This document shows positions 1 through 8,158 of a stretch of 64,000 nt of DNA, in pieces. Position numbers and translations under genes: made by a program. Below the pieces are notes generated by a model. That model was not told where the DNA came from, searched no databases, and was given only the letters and a program-made list of their open reading frames with translations. The stretch comes from an uncultured Collinsella sp. GTDB taxonomy: Bacteria; Actinomycetota; Coriobacteriia; Coriobacteriales; Coriobacteriaceae. The number at the start of each line of letters is the position of its first letter. The first letter of the stretch is position 1. Location of the stretch: assembly GCA_949285915.1 (NCBI GenBank), contig CASDZW010000012.1:1-64000 (forward strand), given 5' to 3'.

Positions 1-64
1 GGGCTCCCCGCATCCCCTCCAGAGATTTCGCGAAGCGCATCTCTGGAGGGGATGCGGGGAGCCC
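1..64. repeat. Long perfect hairpin (26-bp stem) at the window edge
   Basis: Bases 1-26 and 39-64 are perfect reverse complements around a 12-base loop (27-38), which itself holds the palindrome TTCGCGAA. No T-run follows the stem, so it is not a classical intrinsic terminator; a processing site or boundary element is possible. The left arm starts at base 1, so the stem may extend beyond the window. Confidence 0.8.
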
Positions 65-90
65 CTTCCGATAAATCTCTCACAGCGGCG

Positions 91-147
91 TTGACCTGCA
101 AATTTCAATATGTAGACGCTATGAACACGCCCGGAGGCGTGTATACT
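91..147 (+). promoter_or_regulatory. Candidate promoter region for the rplC operon
   Basis: TTGACC at 91-96 is a good -35 box but has only a weak TAGACG (113-118) at 16-bp spacing. TATACT at 142-147 is a good -10 box without a clear -35. Either would give a structured leader of roughly 180-200 nt before rplC. The assignment is by pattern only. Confidence 0.4.
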
Positions 148-149
148 AA

Positions 150-329
150 TCAATCGTGCCTTCATAGGGAGGATTCTGCCGATACAAAGTGCCTGCTTAA
201 ATGGGTTGCGCGGGCGCCGAGTGAGGAGAACCGCAAACTATGGGACACGCTCGTAAGGAGTGGTCCGCTGGGGGTGAGCGCAAGGGGCGCCCACATGGTC
301 CCAAGACCACAGAGGGTTAGGATCATTGA
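150..329 (+). promoter_or_regulatory. Structured leader upstream of rplC
   Basis: This non-coding stretch before rplC contains small hairpins, for example TGGTC (296-300) pairing with GACCA (305-309), and a GTGAGCGC/GCGCCCAC stem just upstream. Autogenous control by a ribosomal protein of this operon is plausible, but no known leader motif is recognised. rpsJ, which usually precedes rplC, is not encoded here. Confidence 0.35.
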
Positions 330-950
330 ATGATCAGCATGATTCTCGGCCGTAAGATCGGGATGACCCAGGTGTGGGATGACGACGATAACGTCGTGCC
401 CGTCACCGTCATCCAGGCAGGCCCCTGCGCCGTCTCGCAGGTTAAAACTCAGGCGACCGACGGCTACGATGCCGTCCAGATCGGTTTCGGCAACATCAAG
501 GCCAAGCGCGTGAACAAGCCCATGAAGGGCCACTTCGACAAGGCCGGCGTCGAGCCCGTTCGCTACCTCCGCGAGGTCCGCGTCGAGAACGGCGAGGAGC
601 ACAAGGTCGGCGAGACCGTCACTGTCGCTGACTTTGCCGATGTCGCCAAGGTCGACGTTATCGGTACTTCCAAGGGTAAGGGTTTCCAGGGTCGTATTAA
701 GCGCTGGGGTCAGCGCCGCGGTCCTATGACCCATGGTTCGCACTTCAAGCGTCACCCCGGCTCCATCGGCCAGTGCGCCTACCCCGCGCGCGTCCTCAAG
801 GGCGTTAAGATGGCCGGTCACATGGGTAACGAGCGCGTGACCGTGAAGAACCTCTCCGTTGTCCGCATCGATGCCGAGCAGAACCTCATGCTCGTCAAGG
901 GCGCTGTCCCTGGCGGCAAGAACGCTCTGGTCGCCATCCGTATGGCGTAA
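330..950 (+). CDS. rplC: 50S ribosomal protein L3
   Basis: 206 residues, the usual length for L3 (uL3), which binds 23S rRNA early in large-subunit assembly. The N-terminus carries [10 protein letters not shown] and the centre [15 protein letters not shown], both diagnostic of L3. The ATG at 330 follows AGGATC at about 8 bases; a second ATG at 339 would give the more usual short N-terminus and cannot be excluded. It is the first gene of the visible ribosomal cluster, about 50 bases upstream of rplD. Confidence 0.97.
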   Translation: MISMILGRKIGMTQVWDDDDNVVPVTVIQAGPCAVSQVKTQATDGYDAVQIGFGNIKAKRVNKPMKGHFDKAGVEPVRYLREVRVENGEEHKVGETVTVADFADVAKVDVIGTSKGKGFQGRIKRWGQRRGPMTHGSHFKRHPGSIGQCAYPARVLKGVKMAGHMGNERVTVKNLSVVRIDAEQNLMLVKGAVPGGKNALVAIRMA

Positions 951-999
951 ACGCTATCGACAGTACGTAAGCCACGTCATACCAAGGAGAACACAGAAA

Positions 1000-1626
1000 A
1001 TGGCTAAGTTTGAAGTCAAGAACAGCGAGGGCAAGAAGGTCACCGAGACCGAGCTCGCTGCTGAGGTGTACGGCATCGAGCCGAACATCCACGTCATGCA
1101 TCACATCGTGAAGTGCCAGCAGGCCTGCTGGCGCGCCGGTACCCAGTCGGCCAAGGGCCGCTCTGAGGTCTCCGGTGGCGGCAAGAAGCCTTGGCGCCAG
1201 AAGGGCACCGGTCGTGCTCGTCAGGGCTCCATCCGTGCCGCCCAGTGGCGTCACGGTGGCGTCGTCTTCGCCCCGAAGCCCCGTTCCTACGCTAAGCGTA
1301 TGAACAACAAAGAGGTCAAGCTCGCTATGCGCTCCGCGCTCTCCGCGAAGGTCCGCGACAACGAGCTCGTGCTCGTCGACGACTACGGCTTCGAGAAGCC
1401 GTCCACCAAGGCCGCCGTCGCGCTCCTCAAGAACCTCGGCCTCGGGGGCAAGCGTCTTACGATCATCGTTCGCGAGGACGATATCAACGCCTACCTGTCC
1501 TTCCGCAACATCCCGCGTACGTTCATCATCACGCCGGATGAGGCCAACACCTACGACATCCTCAACAACGGCGCCATCCTCATGCCCGCCGACGTTGCCG
1601 CTCACTTTGGGGAGGTGCTTGCTTAA
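1000..1626 (+). CDS. rplD: 50S ribosomal protein L4
   Basis: 208 residues. L4 (uL4) lines the peptide exit tunnel; in enterobacteria it also represses its own S10 operon. The motifs [19 protein letters not shown] and [13 protein letters not shown], the exit-tunnel loop region, are present. The start at 1000 (MAKFEVK) is chosen because AAGGAGA lies 9-15 bases upstream; the frame stays open further upstream but without family-like sequence. It directly abuts rplW. Confidence 0.97.
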   Translation: MAKFEVKNSEGKKVTETELAAEVYGIEPNIHVMHHIVKCQQACWRAGTQSAKGRSEVSGGGKKPWRQKGTGRARQGSIRAAQWRHGGVVFAPKPRSYAKRMNNKEVKLAMRSALSAKVRDNELVLVDDYGFEKPSTKAAVALLKNLGLGGKRLTIIVREDDINAYLSFRNIPRTFIITPDEANTYDILNNGAILMPADVAAHFGEVLA

Positions 1627-1914
1627 ATGGACGCCCACAGCATCATCATCCGCCCCATCGTTTCCGAGCGCTCTTACGATCTGATGGAGCAGAACAAGTA
1701 CACGTTCGAGGTCGCTCGCGGCGCGAACAAGTACCAGATCAAGGACGCCATCGAGGAGCTCTTCTCGGTGAAGGTCGAGTCCGTCAACACCATCAACGTG
1801 AAGCCGAAGAAGAAGCGCGTGCGCTACATCGCCGGCTATACGCGTCAGTGGAAGAAGGCCGTCGTCACCCTCAAAGAGGGCGAGACGATCGAGATCTTCG
1901 GCAACCAGGCCTAG
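1627..1914 (+). CDS. rplW: 50S ribosomal protein L23
   Basis: 95 residues, normal for L23 (uL23), which sits at the tunnel exit and docks trigger factor and SRP. It starts with IIIRPIVSERSYDLM and has the conserved VNTINVKPKKKRVR segment. The ATG follows the rplD stop codon with no gap, so translation is probably coupled; GGGGAGG inside the end of rplD is the likely ribosome binding site. Confidence 0.96.
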   Translation: MDAHSIIIRPIVSERSYDLMEQNKYTFEVARGANKYQIKDAIEELFSVKVESVNTINVKPKKKRVRYIAGYTRQWKKAVVTLKEGETIEIFGNQA

Positions 1915-1936
1915 AAGATCGCTTGTAAGGTTCTCA

Positions 1937-2060
1937 GCCTCCCGAAAGGGAGGCAGAGAGTTGAGGTTCCGGGCACATAACATAGAGCCGCCCGGTACCG
2001 TGGTAATCCGGTGTCACCGCACCCCGGGGGAAACCCCGAATCCCTGATGCGGTGGCGAGC
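1937..2060 (+). promoter_or_regulatory. Structured intercistronic region before rplB
   Basis: The 170-base gap between rplW and rplB holds a GCCTCCC-GAAA-GGGAGGC hairpin (1937-1954). A second structure pairs CACCGCA (2015-2021) with TGCGGTG (2048-2054), enclosing CGGGG-GAAA-CCCCG (2025-2038). Both hairpins carry GAAA (GNRA) tetraloops and neither has a T-tract. The gap is long for this operon, which suggests an RNA control or processing element. Confidence 0.5.
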
Positions 2061-2084
2061 GGATAGAGATGAAAGGGATAGGTA

Positions 2085-2915
2085 ATGGCTGTAAAGCACC
2101 TTAAGCCGACCAGCGCGGGCCGCCGCTGGCAGACGATCTCTGACTTTGCCGAGATCACCTGCACCACGCCCGAGAAGTCGCTTCTCGAGCCGCTGCCCAA
2201 GAAGGCCGGCCGCAACAACAACGGCCGCATCACTGTGCGTCATCAGGGTGGTGGCGTGAAGCGCCGCTACCGTCGCATCGATTTCAAGCGCAACAAGGAC
2301 GGCGTGCCGGCCAAGGTCGCTACCATCGAGTACGACCCCAACCGCTCCGCCCGCATCGCCCTTCTCCACTATGTGGACGGCGAGAAGCGCTACATCCTCG
2401 CCCCCAAGGGCCTGACCGTGGGCGACACCGTCGTCTCCGGTGAGGGCGCCGACATCAAGCCGGGTAACGCCCTTCCGCTTTCCGAGATCCCCGTGGGTAC
2501 GCTCATCCACGCGATCGAGTTCCAGCCCGGCAAGGGCGCTGCCATCGCCCGTTCGGCCGGCACCGCCTGCCAGCTCATGGGCAAGGAGGGCAAGTACGCC
2601 ATCCTCCGTATGCCGAGCTCCGAGATGCGCCGCGTGCTCATCACCTGCCGCGCCACCGTGGGTGAGGTCGGCAACGCCGATCACGCCAACATCGTCATCG
2701 GCAAGGCCGGTCGTAAGCGTCACATGAACGTGCGCCCGACGGTCCGTGGTACGGTCATGAACCCGGTCGACCACCCGCACGGCGGTGGCGAGGGCAAGAA
2801 CCACACCTCTGGTCGTCCCTCTGTTACCCCGTGGGGCAAGCCGACGAAGGGCTATCGTACGCGCAAGAAGAAGAAGACGTCGAATAGCCTCATCATCCGT
2901 CGTCGCAAGAAGTAG
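2085..2915 (+). CDS. rplB: 50S ribosomal protein L2
   Basis: 276 residues, typical of L2 (uL2), which is needed for subunit joining and supports the peptidyl transferase centre. The C-terminal [17 protein letters not shown] motif, with the histidine conserved in the family, is intact, and the basic tail ends in IIRRRKK. It follows an unusually long structured gap after rplW. Confidence 0.97.
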   Translation: MAVKHLKPTSAGRRWQTISDFAEITCTTPEKSLLEPLPKKAGRNNNGRITVRHQGGGVKRRYRRIDFKRNKDGVPAKVATIEYDPNRSARIALLHYVDGEKRYILAPKGLTVGDTVVSGEGADIKPGNALPLSEIPVGTLIHAIEFQPGKGAAIARSAGTACQLMGKEGKYAILRMPSSEMRRVLITCRATVGEVGNADHANIVIGKAGRKRHMNVRPTVRGTVMNPVDHPHGGGEGKNHTSGRPSVTPWGKPTKGYRTRKKKKTSNSLIIRRRKK

Positions 2916-2945
2916 TCGATACCGAGAATTAGGAGATAACGACTT

Positions 2946-3206
2946 ATGAGCAGAAGTCTCAAAAAGGGGCCGTTCGTAGAAGCTCGCCTGCTCTCGCGTA
3001 TCATCGCGATGAACGAGGCTGGCAAGAAGGACGTCGTGAAGACCTGGTCGCGCGCTTCCACCATCTTCCCTGAGATGGTCGGTCACACGATCGCTGTTCA
3101 CGACGGCCGCAAGCACGTCCCCGTGTACGTCACCGAGTCCATGGTTGGTCACAAGCTCGGTGAGTTCGCGCCCACCCGTACGTTCCGTGGCCACAAGGCC
3201 AAGTAG
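2946..3206 (+). CDS. rpsS: 30S ribosomal protein S19
   Basis: 86 residues. S19 (uS19) binds the head of the small subunit with S13. It begins [15 protein letters not shown] and holds [19 protein letters not shown] and [13 protein letters not shown], the family signatures. It lies between rplB and rplV with a ribosome binding site GGAGATAAC upstream. Confidence 0.96.
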   Translation: MSRSLKKGPFVEARLLSRIIAMNEAGKKDVVKTWSRASTIFPEMVGHTIAVHDGRKHVPVYVTESMVGHKLGEFAPTRTFRGHKAK

Positions 3207-3220
3207 GGGGTTTCTAATCT

Positions 3221-3592
3221 ATGGCAACTAAAGCTACCGATACCGAGACCCGCGAGGTTCGCGCCGTCGCCAAGTACGTGCGCGTGTCTCCGTCCAAGGC
3301 TCGCCTCGTGGTCGACCTCATCCGCCGCAAGTCCGTGGCCCAGGCCTTCGACATCCTTCACTTCTGCGAGCGCGCTGTCGCCGTGGACGTGGAGAAGGTT
3401 CTGCGCTCCGCTGTGGCCAACGCCGAGCACAACAACGGCATGCGCGCCGACGACCTCGTGGTCGCTGCCGCCTATGTCGACGAGGGCCCGACGCTCAAGC
3501 GCATCCGCCCGCGCGCCAAGGGTTCCGCTTCGCGCATCCTTAAGCGCATGAGCCACATCACCATCGTCGTCGCTCCTCGAAAGGAGGCGTAA
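3221..3592 (+). CDS. rplV: 50S ribosomal protein L22
   Basis: 123 residues. L22 (uL22) forms part of the exit-tunnel constriction and is a site of macrolide-resistance changes. It has [19 protein letters not shown] near the start and the beta-hairpin region ending in [16 protein letters not shown]-like sequence. rpsC begins 6 bases downstream. Confidence 0.96.
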   Translation: MATKATDTETREVRAVAKYVRVSPSKARLVVDLIRRKSVAQAFDILHFCERAVAVDVEKVLRSAVANAEHNNGMRADDLVVAAAYVDEGPTLKRIRPRAKGSASRILKRMSHITIVVAPRKEA

Positions 3593-3598
3593 AGCGCC

Positions 3599-4308
3599 AT
3601 GGGTCAGAAAGTCTATCCCACCGGCTTCCGTCTTGGCATCACCGAGAACTGGCGCTCCCGCTGGTTCGCTGACAAGGACTATGCCAAGACTCTTGGCAAC
3701 GACCTTGAGATCCGCAAGTTCGTCGCCAAGCGCCTCGCTCGCGCTGCCGTCTCCCGCGTGGAGATCGAACGTGCCGGCGACAAGGTGAAGGTCATCATCT
3801 ACACCGCCCGTCCGGGCATCGTCATCGGCAAGAAGGGCTCCGAGATCGACACCCTCCGCGGTGAGCTCGAGCGCGTCGCCGGTGTCACCAAGGGCCAGCT
3901 CTCGGTCGACGTCATCGAGATCAAGCGCCCCGAGCTCGACGCCAACCTCGTTGCTCAGTCCATCGCTGAGCAGCTCGAGGGCCGTGTCGCCTTCCGTCGT
4001 GCTATGCGCAAGGCCGTTCAGTCCGCTTCCAAGGCGGGCGCCAAGGGCATCCGTATCCAGTGCTCCGGTCGTCTCGGCGGCGCCGAGATGGGTCGTCGCG
4101 AGTGGTACCGCGAGGGTCGCGTGCCGCTGCACACCCTGCGCGCCAAGATCGACTACGGCACGTCCGTTGCGCACACCACCATGGGTGCCTGCGGCGTGAA
4201 GGTCTGGATCTACCTGGGCGAGAAGCTCCCCGGCCAGCCCGTTCCCAACCCTGCGCTCGAGGGCGAGCGTCGCCCCCGTCGCCGTAACTCCGAGAGGAGG
4301 GGTCAGTA

Positions 4309-4309
<1 letters not shown>
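3599..4309 (+). CDS. rpsC: 30S ribosomal protein S3
   Basis: 236 residues. S3 (uS3) shapes the mRNA entry channel and has helicase activity with S4 and S5. The N-terminal [13 protein letters not shown], the KH-domain loop [10 protein letters not shown] and the C-terminal [19 protein letters not shown] are all present. The tail ends in a basic [14 protein letters not shown] segment. Its TAG stop overlaps the rplP GTG start by one base. Confidence 0.97.
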
Positions 4310-4736
<427 letters not shown>

Positions 4737-4737
<1 letters not shown>

Positions 4738-4952
4738 TGAAGCCCGCAGAGATTCGTGAGCTCTCTGACGATCAGCTCGCAGAAAAGCTGAAGGAAACCC
4801 GAGCCGAGCTCTTCAACCTTCGCTTCCAGATGGCCACCAGCCAGCTGGACAACACCGCCCGCGTCAAGACCGTGAAGAAGGACATCGCCCGTATCCTCAC
4901 GGAGCAGCGCGCCCGCGAAATCGCAGCGGAGAAGGCCGCTGCGACCGAGTAG
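4737..4952 (+). CDS. rpmC: 50S ribosomal protein L29
   Basis: 71 residues, a small helical protein next to L23 at the tunnel exit. The pattern LRELSDDQL-like start, [17 protein letters not shown] and VKKDIARI identifies it as L29 (uL29). The start overlaps the rplP stop by one base, implying translational coupling. It has a short Ala/Glu-rich tail. Confidence 0.95.
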
Positions 4953-4968
4953 ATCTCAAGGAGAGAAC

Positions 4969-5232
4969 ATGAGTGACACTACGCGCAACCAGCGCAAGGT
5001 CCGTCAGGGCGTCGTCGTCTCCATCTCGGGCAACAAGACCATCGTTGTCCAGACCACGGAGCGCAAGCGTCACCCCAAGTACGGCAAGATGATGACCACC
5101 ACCAAGAAGCTTCACGCTCATGACGAGGAGTGCACGGCCGGTGTCGGCGACAAGGTTCGCGTCATGGAGACCCGTCCTCTGTCCAAGATGAAGCGTTGGC
5201 GCTTGGTCGAGATCATCGAGCGCGCCAAGTAA
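4969..5232 (+). CDS. rpsQ: 30S ribosomal protein S17
   Basis: 87 residues. S17 (uS17) is a primary 16S rRNA binder. It shows [19 protein letters not shown] and the OB-fold end [27 protein letters not shown] precedes the ATG. An 83-base gap with a hairpin separates it from rplN. Confidence 0.96.
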   Translation: MSDTTRNQRKVRQGVVVSISGNKTIVVQTTERKRHPKYGKMMTTTKKLHAHDEECTAGVGDKVRVMETRPLSKMKRWRLVEIIERAK

Positions 5233-5250
5233 GCTTTTCGCTACGTTCAT

Positions 5251-5295
5251 GCCGGTGACGTGCACCGCGAGTGTGCGAGCGCACCTCTCACCGGC
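5251..5295 (+). promoter_or_regulatory. Intercistronic hairpin between rpsQ and rplN
   Basis: GCCGGTGA (5251-5258) pairs with TCACCGGC (5288-5295), with an inner GTGCG/CGCAC pair (5273-5284). There is no T-tract, so it is more likely an mRNA processing or stability element than a terminator. Confidence 0.5.
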
Positions 5296-5315
5296 CTAAG
5301 TTCGGAGGAACTACC

Positions 5316-5684
5316 ATGATTCAAATGCAAACCGTGCTGAACGTCGCCGATAACTCCGGTGCGCGCAAGGTGCGCTGCATCAAGGTGCTCGGTGGCTCCA
5401 AGCGCCGCTATGCAGGCATTGGCGACGTGTTCGTCGCTTCCGTCATCGAGGCGACCCCTGGCGCGAACGTCAAGAAGAAGGACGTCGTGAAGTGCGTCGT
5501 CGTCCGTACGGTCAAGGAGATTCGCCGCAAGGACGGCTCCTACATCCGCTTCGACGACAACGCTGCCGTCGTCATCAACAACGACGGTTCGCCCGTCGGC
5601 ACCCGTATCTTCGGGCCCGTGGCGCGTGAGCTCCGCGACAAGAAGTACATGAAGATCGTCTCGCTTGCTCCCGAGACCCTGTAA
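5316..5684 (+). CDS. rplN: 50S ribosomal protein L14
   Basis: 122 residues, exactly the usual L14 (uL14) length. It starts [19 protein letters not shown] and contains the family signature around [11 protein letters not shown]. The ATG at 5316 is preceded by GGAGGAA; the frame is open further upstream but does not match the family. Followed by rplX after 19 bases. Confidence 0.97.
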   Translation: MIQMQTVLNVADNSGARKVRCIKVLGGSKRRYAGIGDVFVASVIEATPGANVKKKDVVKCVVVRTVKEIRRKDGSYIRFDDNAAVVINNDGSPVGTRIFGPVARELRDKKYMKIVSLAPETL

Positions 5685-5703
5685 CAGAAAGGAGAGAGCA
5701 GCT

Positions 5704-6027
5704 ATGGGTATGTCCATCAAGAAGGGCGACACCGTCAAGATTCTCTCCGGCAAGGATCGCGGCAAGCAGGGTGTTGTGCTCCGCGCCTATCCGGCTGAGG
5801 GCAAGATCAAGGTCGAGGGCGTTGCCATCGTGAAGAAGGCCGTCCGCGCCAACCAGCAGAACCAGACCGGCGGCATCGTGCCGCAGGAGGCCAAGTTTGA
5901 CGCCTCCAACGCCATGCTCGTCTGCCCCAAGTGCGGCCAGGCGACCCGCGTCGGTCACAAGCAGGGCGAGCTTGACGGTCACCGCACCGCCATCCGCATC
6001 TGCAAGAAGTGCGGCGCCGAGTTCTAA
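5704..6027 (+). CDS. rplX: 50S ribosomal protein L24
   Basis: 107 residues. L24 (uL24) nucleates large-subunit assembly. It has the KOW motif KKGDTVKILSGKDRGKQG, and a C-terminal pair of CPKCGQA and CKKCGAEF motifs that could bind zinc. AAAGGAGA lies upstream of the start. Transcription probably ends just after it at a strong terminator, splitting the spc operon. Confidence 0.96.
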   Translation: MGMSIKKGDTVKILSGKDRGKQGVVLRAYPAEGKIKVEGVAIVKKAVRANQQNQTGGIVPQEAKFDASNAMLVCPKCGQATRVGHKQGELDGHRTAIRICKKCGAEF

Positions 6028-6052
6028 TTCGGCTTTCGTACGATGTGGTACC

Positions 6053-6091
6053 AAGACCCCGGCTGCATGTGATTGCGGCCGGGGTCTTTTT
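6053..6091 (+). terminator. Strong intrinsic terminator after rplX
   Basis: AAGACCCCGGC (6053-6063) pairs with GCCGGGGTCTT (6078-6088), followed by TTT. It separates the S10-proximal part of the cluster from uraA. Its place immediately before uraA also allows a role as an attenuator of the permease gene. Confidence 0.85.
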
Positions 6092-6103
6092 GAAAGGAGT
6101 TTC

Positions 6104-7375
6104 ATGGCCAAGCATGAGAGAGAGGTTATCGGCGTCGACGACCGCGTGTCGGTCGCGCGTGCGATCCCGCTCGGCATCCAGCACATGATGAGCATGTTCG
6201 GCTCGACGGTGCTCGTTCCGGTTCTGACCGGGCTCGACCCCAACGTCGCGATTATGTGCTCGGGCATCGGCACCATTTGCTATCTCCTGGTGACGGGCAA
6301 CAAGATTCCGAGCTACCTCGGCAGCTCGTTTGCCTTCATCAGCCCCATTCTTGCCGTGGGCGCCACGCAGGGCCTCGACGCCGCCATGTCCGGTGTTGTG
6401 GTCGCCGGTATGGTGTTCCTTGCGGTGGCGGGCATCATCCGCCTTGTGGGTACCGGCTGGCTCGATCGCCTGCTGCCGCCGGTCCTCGTCGCCTCGGTTA
6501 TGGTCGTCATTGGTGTCGGCCTGTCCGCTACGGCAGTCGATATGGCGTTCATGACCGACCTTGCTGATGGCTCTACGGTGTTCTTTGGACTTGGCGCCAT
6601 CGTGGCGGCTATCACGCTCGTTGCCGCGGTTGTGTTCTCGAGCATGGGCGGCATCTTTGGCACCATCCCGGTGCTGCTTGCCATTATCGTCGGTTACGTG
6701 GTGTCGCTGCCGCTCGGGCTCGTCGACTTTGCGCCGGTGCTCGACGCTGCCTGGATCGGCCTGCCCAACATCTCGGCTCCGCGCTTTGATATGGGCGCCA
6801 TCGCGCTTGTGGCACCGGTCGCCGTCGTTGTGGTGATCGAGCATATCGGCCACCTCTTGGCCGTTGGCGAGATCGTGGGTAAGGACTACCGCCAGATGCT
6901 CCCGCGCTCGCTTGCCGGCGACGGTATCTCGACGATGATTTCCGGCTTCCTCGGTGGTCCTCCCACGACCACCTATGCGGAGAACATCGGCGTCATGAGC
7001 GTTACGCGCGTGTACTCGACGCAGATCTTCTGGTATGCGGGCGGCTTTGCGCTTGTAATCGGCGGTTTCTGCCCCAAGCTCGCCGCGCTCATCCAGTCGA
7101 TTCCCGGTCCTGTCATGGGCGGCGTGTGCCTTTTGCTCTTTGGCCTCATCGCCTCGAACGGCCTGCGCATGCTCGTGTCCAACAAGGTCGACTTCGACGT
7201 GAACCGCAACCTCATGATTGCGTCTGTCGTCATTATCGTTGGTGTTGGTATGGAGACGAGCGGCATCTCGATCCCCGTGGGCGATTACACTCTGCCGGGC
7301 ATGGCCACCTCGGCCCTTGCCGGCATCCTGCTCAACCTCATCCTGCCCGGTGCCAAGAGCGAAAGCGAAGCATAG
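6104..7375 (+). CDS. uraA: Uracil permease (NCS2 family)
   Basis: 423 residues with many hydrophobic spans, as expected for a UraA/PyrP-type proton-uracil symporter in the cytoplasmic membrane. The motif FGSTVLVPVLTGLDPN (residues 32-47) and the substrate-site region with TYAENIGVMSVTRVYST (about 290-306) are typical of uracil rather than xanthine carriers. AAAGGAG precedes the ATG. It begins a block of non-ribosomal genes inserted between rplX and rplE and sits between two terminators, so it is probably a single-gene unit. Pyrimidine-responsive attenuation is possible but not shown. Confidence 0.9.
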   Translation: MAKHEREVIGVDDRVSVARAIPLGIQHMMSMFGSTVLVPVLTGLDPNVAIMCSGIGTICYLLVTGNKIPSYLGSSFAFISPILAVGATQGLDAAMSGVVVAGMVFLAVAGIIRLVGTGWLDRLLPPVLVASVMVVIGVGLSATAVDMAFMTDLADGSTVFFGLGAIVAAITLVAAVVFSSMGGIFGTIPVLLAIIVGYVVSLPLGLVDFAPVLDAAWIGLPNISAPRFDMGAIALVAPVAVVVVIEHIGHLLAVGEIVGKDYRQMLPRSLAGDGISTMISGFLGGPPTTTYAENIGVMSVTRVYSTQIFWYAGGFALVIGGFCPKLAALIQSIPGPVMGGVCLLLFGLIASNGLRMLVSNKVDFDVNRNLMIASVVIIVGVGMETSGISIPVGDYTLPGMATSALAGILLNLILPGAKSESEA

Positions 7376-7404
7376 CGCTTAGTTGGGACTTCGCATCGAT
7401 GCGA

Positions 7405-7444
7405 GCGCCCGCGCACGGAGGAGCTCTCCGTGCGCGGGTGCTTT
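7405..7444 (+). terminator. Intrinsic terminator after uraA
   Basis: A stem of about 16 bp, CCCGCGCACGGAG against CTCCGTGCGCGGG, is followed by TTTCT. It lies between the converging uraA and the pseudouridine synthase gene, and could act on both strands. Confidence 0.8.
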
Positions 7445-7466
7445 CTGTTGGCGAAAGGGCCACAGG

Positions 7467-8156
7467 TTAGTTTGAAGCGTCAGTGCGGAGTGCCGCAGCG
7501 CGAAACCGGCGGGGGAGTGGCGAGCAGATGTCGACGGACTCGCCCGTAACCGGATCGCGGAAGGAGAGCTTTGCCGCATGCAGCATGAGCCCTTTGGGAT
7601 GCGGGCGCCCGTAGAGCTCGTCGCCCACGATGGGGTGGCCGGCGTGGCTTAGGTGTACGCGAATCTGGTGTTTGCGACCGGTTTCGATGCGCACGTCCAA
7701 AAGGGCGGTCGACGCATGCTGCTCTAGGAGACGGGCATGAGTTGTTGCGGATTTTCCCGTGCGTGAGACACGCATCTTGCGCGCGTCGTGCCGATCGCGG
7801 CCGATAGGCCAGGTGTAGGTTTGCGCCGCTCGCGGGTACCGGCCCACCACAAGCGCACGGTAGTGTTTCTCGACGGCATGCTCGGCAATGAGCCGATCGT
7901 AGGTACCCTGCGTCTTCTTGGAAAGCGAGAACAGAACAATGCCCGAGGTGTCGCGGTCGAGCCGTTGCAGGCACTGGAGGTCGCGGGCGGCGCTTTGAGC
8001 GGCGTCCGTACCCTCGGCAAGAAGGAGCTTGTGCACGGCGTCGGTGAGCGTCGGTGCTCCCGTGCCGTCACCGTGCACAATGATGCCCTGAGGCTTGTCG
8101 ACGGCGATGAGGGTATCGCTTCGGTAAAGCACGCGCAGACTCGAGGTGCCGCTCAT
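7467..8156 (-). CDS. RluA-family RNA pseudouridine synthase
   Basis: 229 residues. It converts specific uridines in rRNA or tRNA to pseudouridine. The catalytic motif QRLDRDTSG (residues 64-72, catalytic Asp67) and GRKHQIRVHL further on place it in the RluA/RluD family. There is no N-terminal S4 domain, so it resembles the short single-domain members; which RNA it modifies cannot be told. The start at 8156 (MSGTSSLRV) is chosen because family homology begins there. It starts 2 bases beyond the stop of the U32 gene upstream on the same strand, so the two RNA-modification genes are probably cotranscribed. Confidence 0.88.
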   Translation of the reverse strand: MSGTSSLRVLYRSDTLIAVDKPQGIIVHGDGTGAPTLTDAVHKLLLAEGTDAAQSAARDLQCLQRLDRDTSGIVLFSLSKKTQGTYDRLIAEHAVEKHYRALVVGRYPRAAQTYTWPIGRDRHDARKMRVSRTGKSATTHARLLEQHASTALLDVRIETGRKHQIRVHLSHAGHPIVGDELYGRPHPKGLMLHAAKLSFRDPVTGESVDICSPLPRRFRAAALRTDASN

Positions 8157-8158
8157 GG

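Noticed and set aside
52-333. Open frame of about 93 codons before rplC
   Set aside because: It runs through the end hairpin and leader, has no ribosome binding site and no resemblance to S10 or any family.
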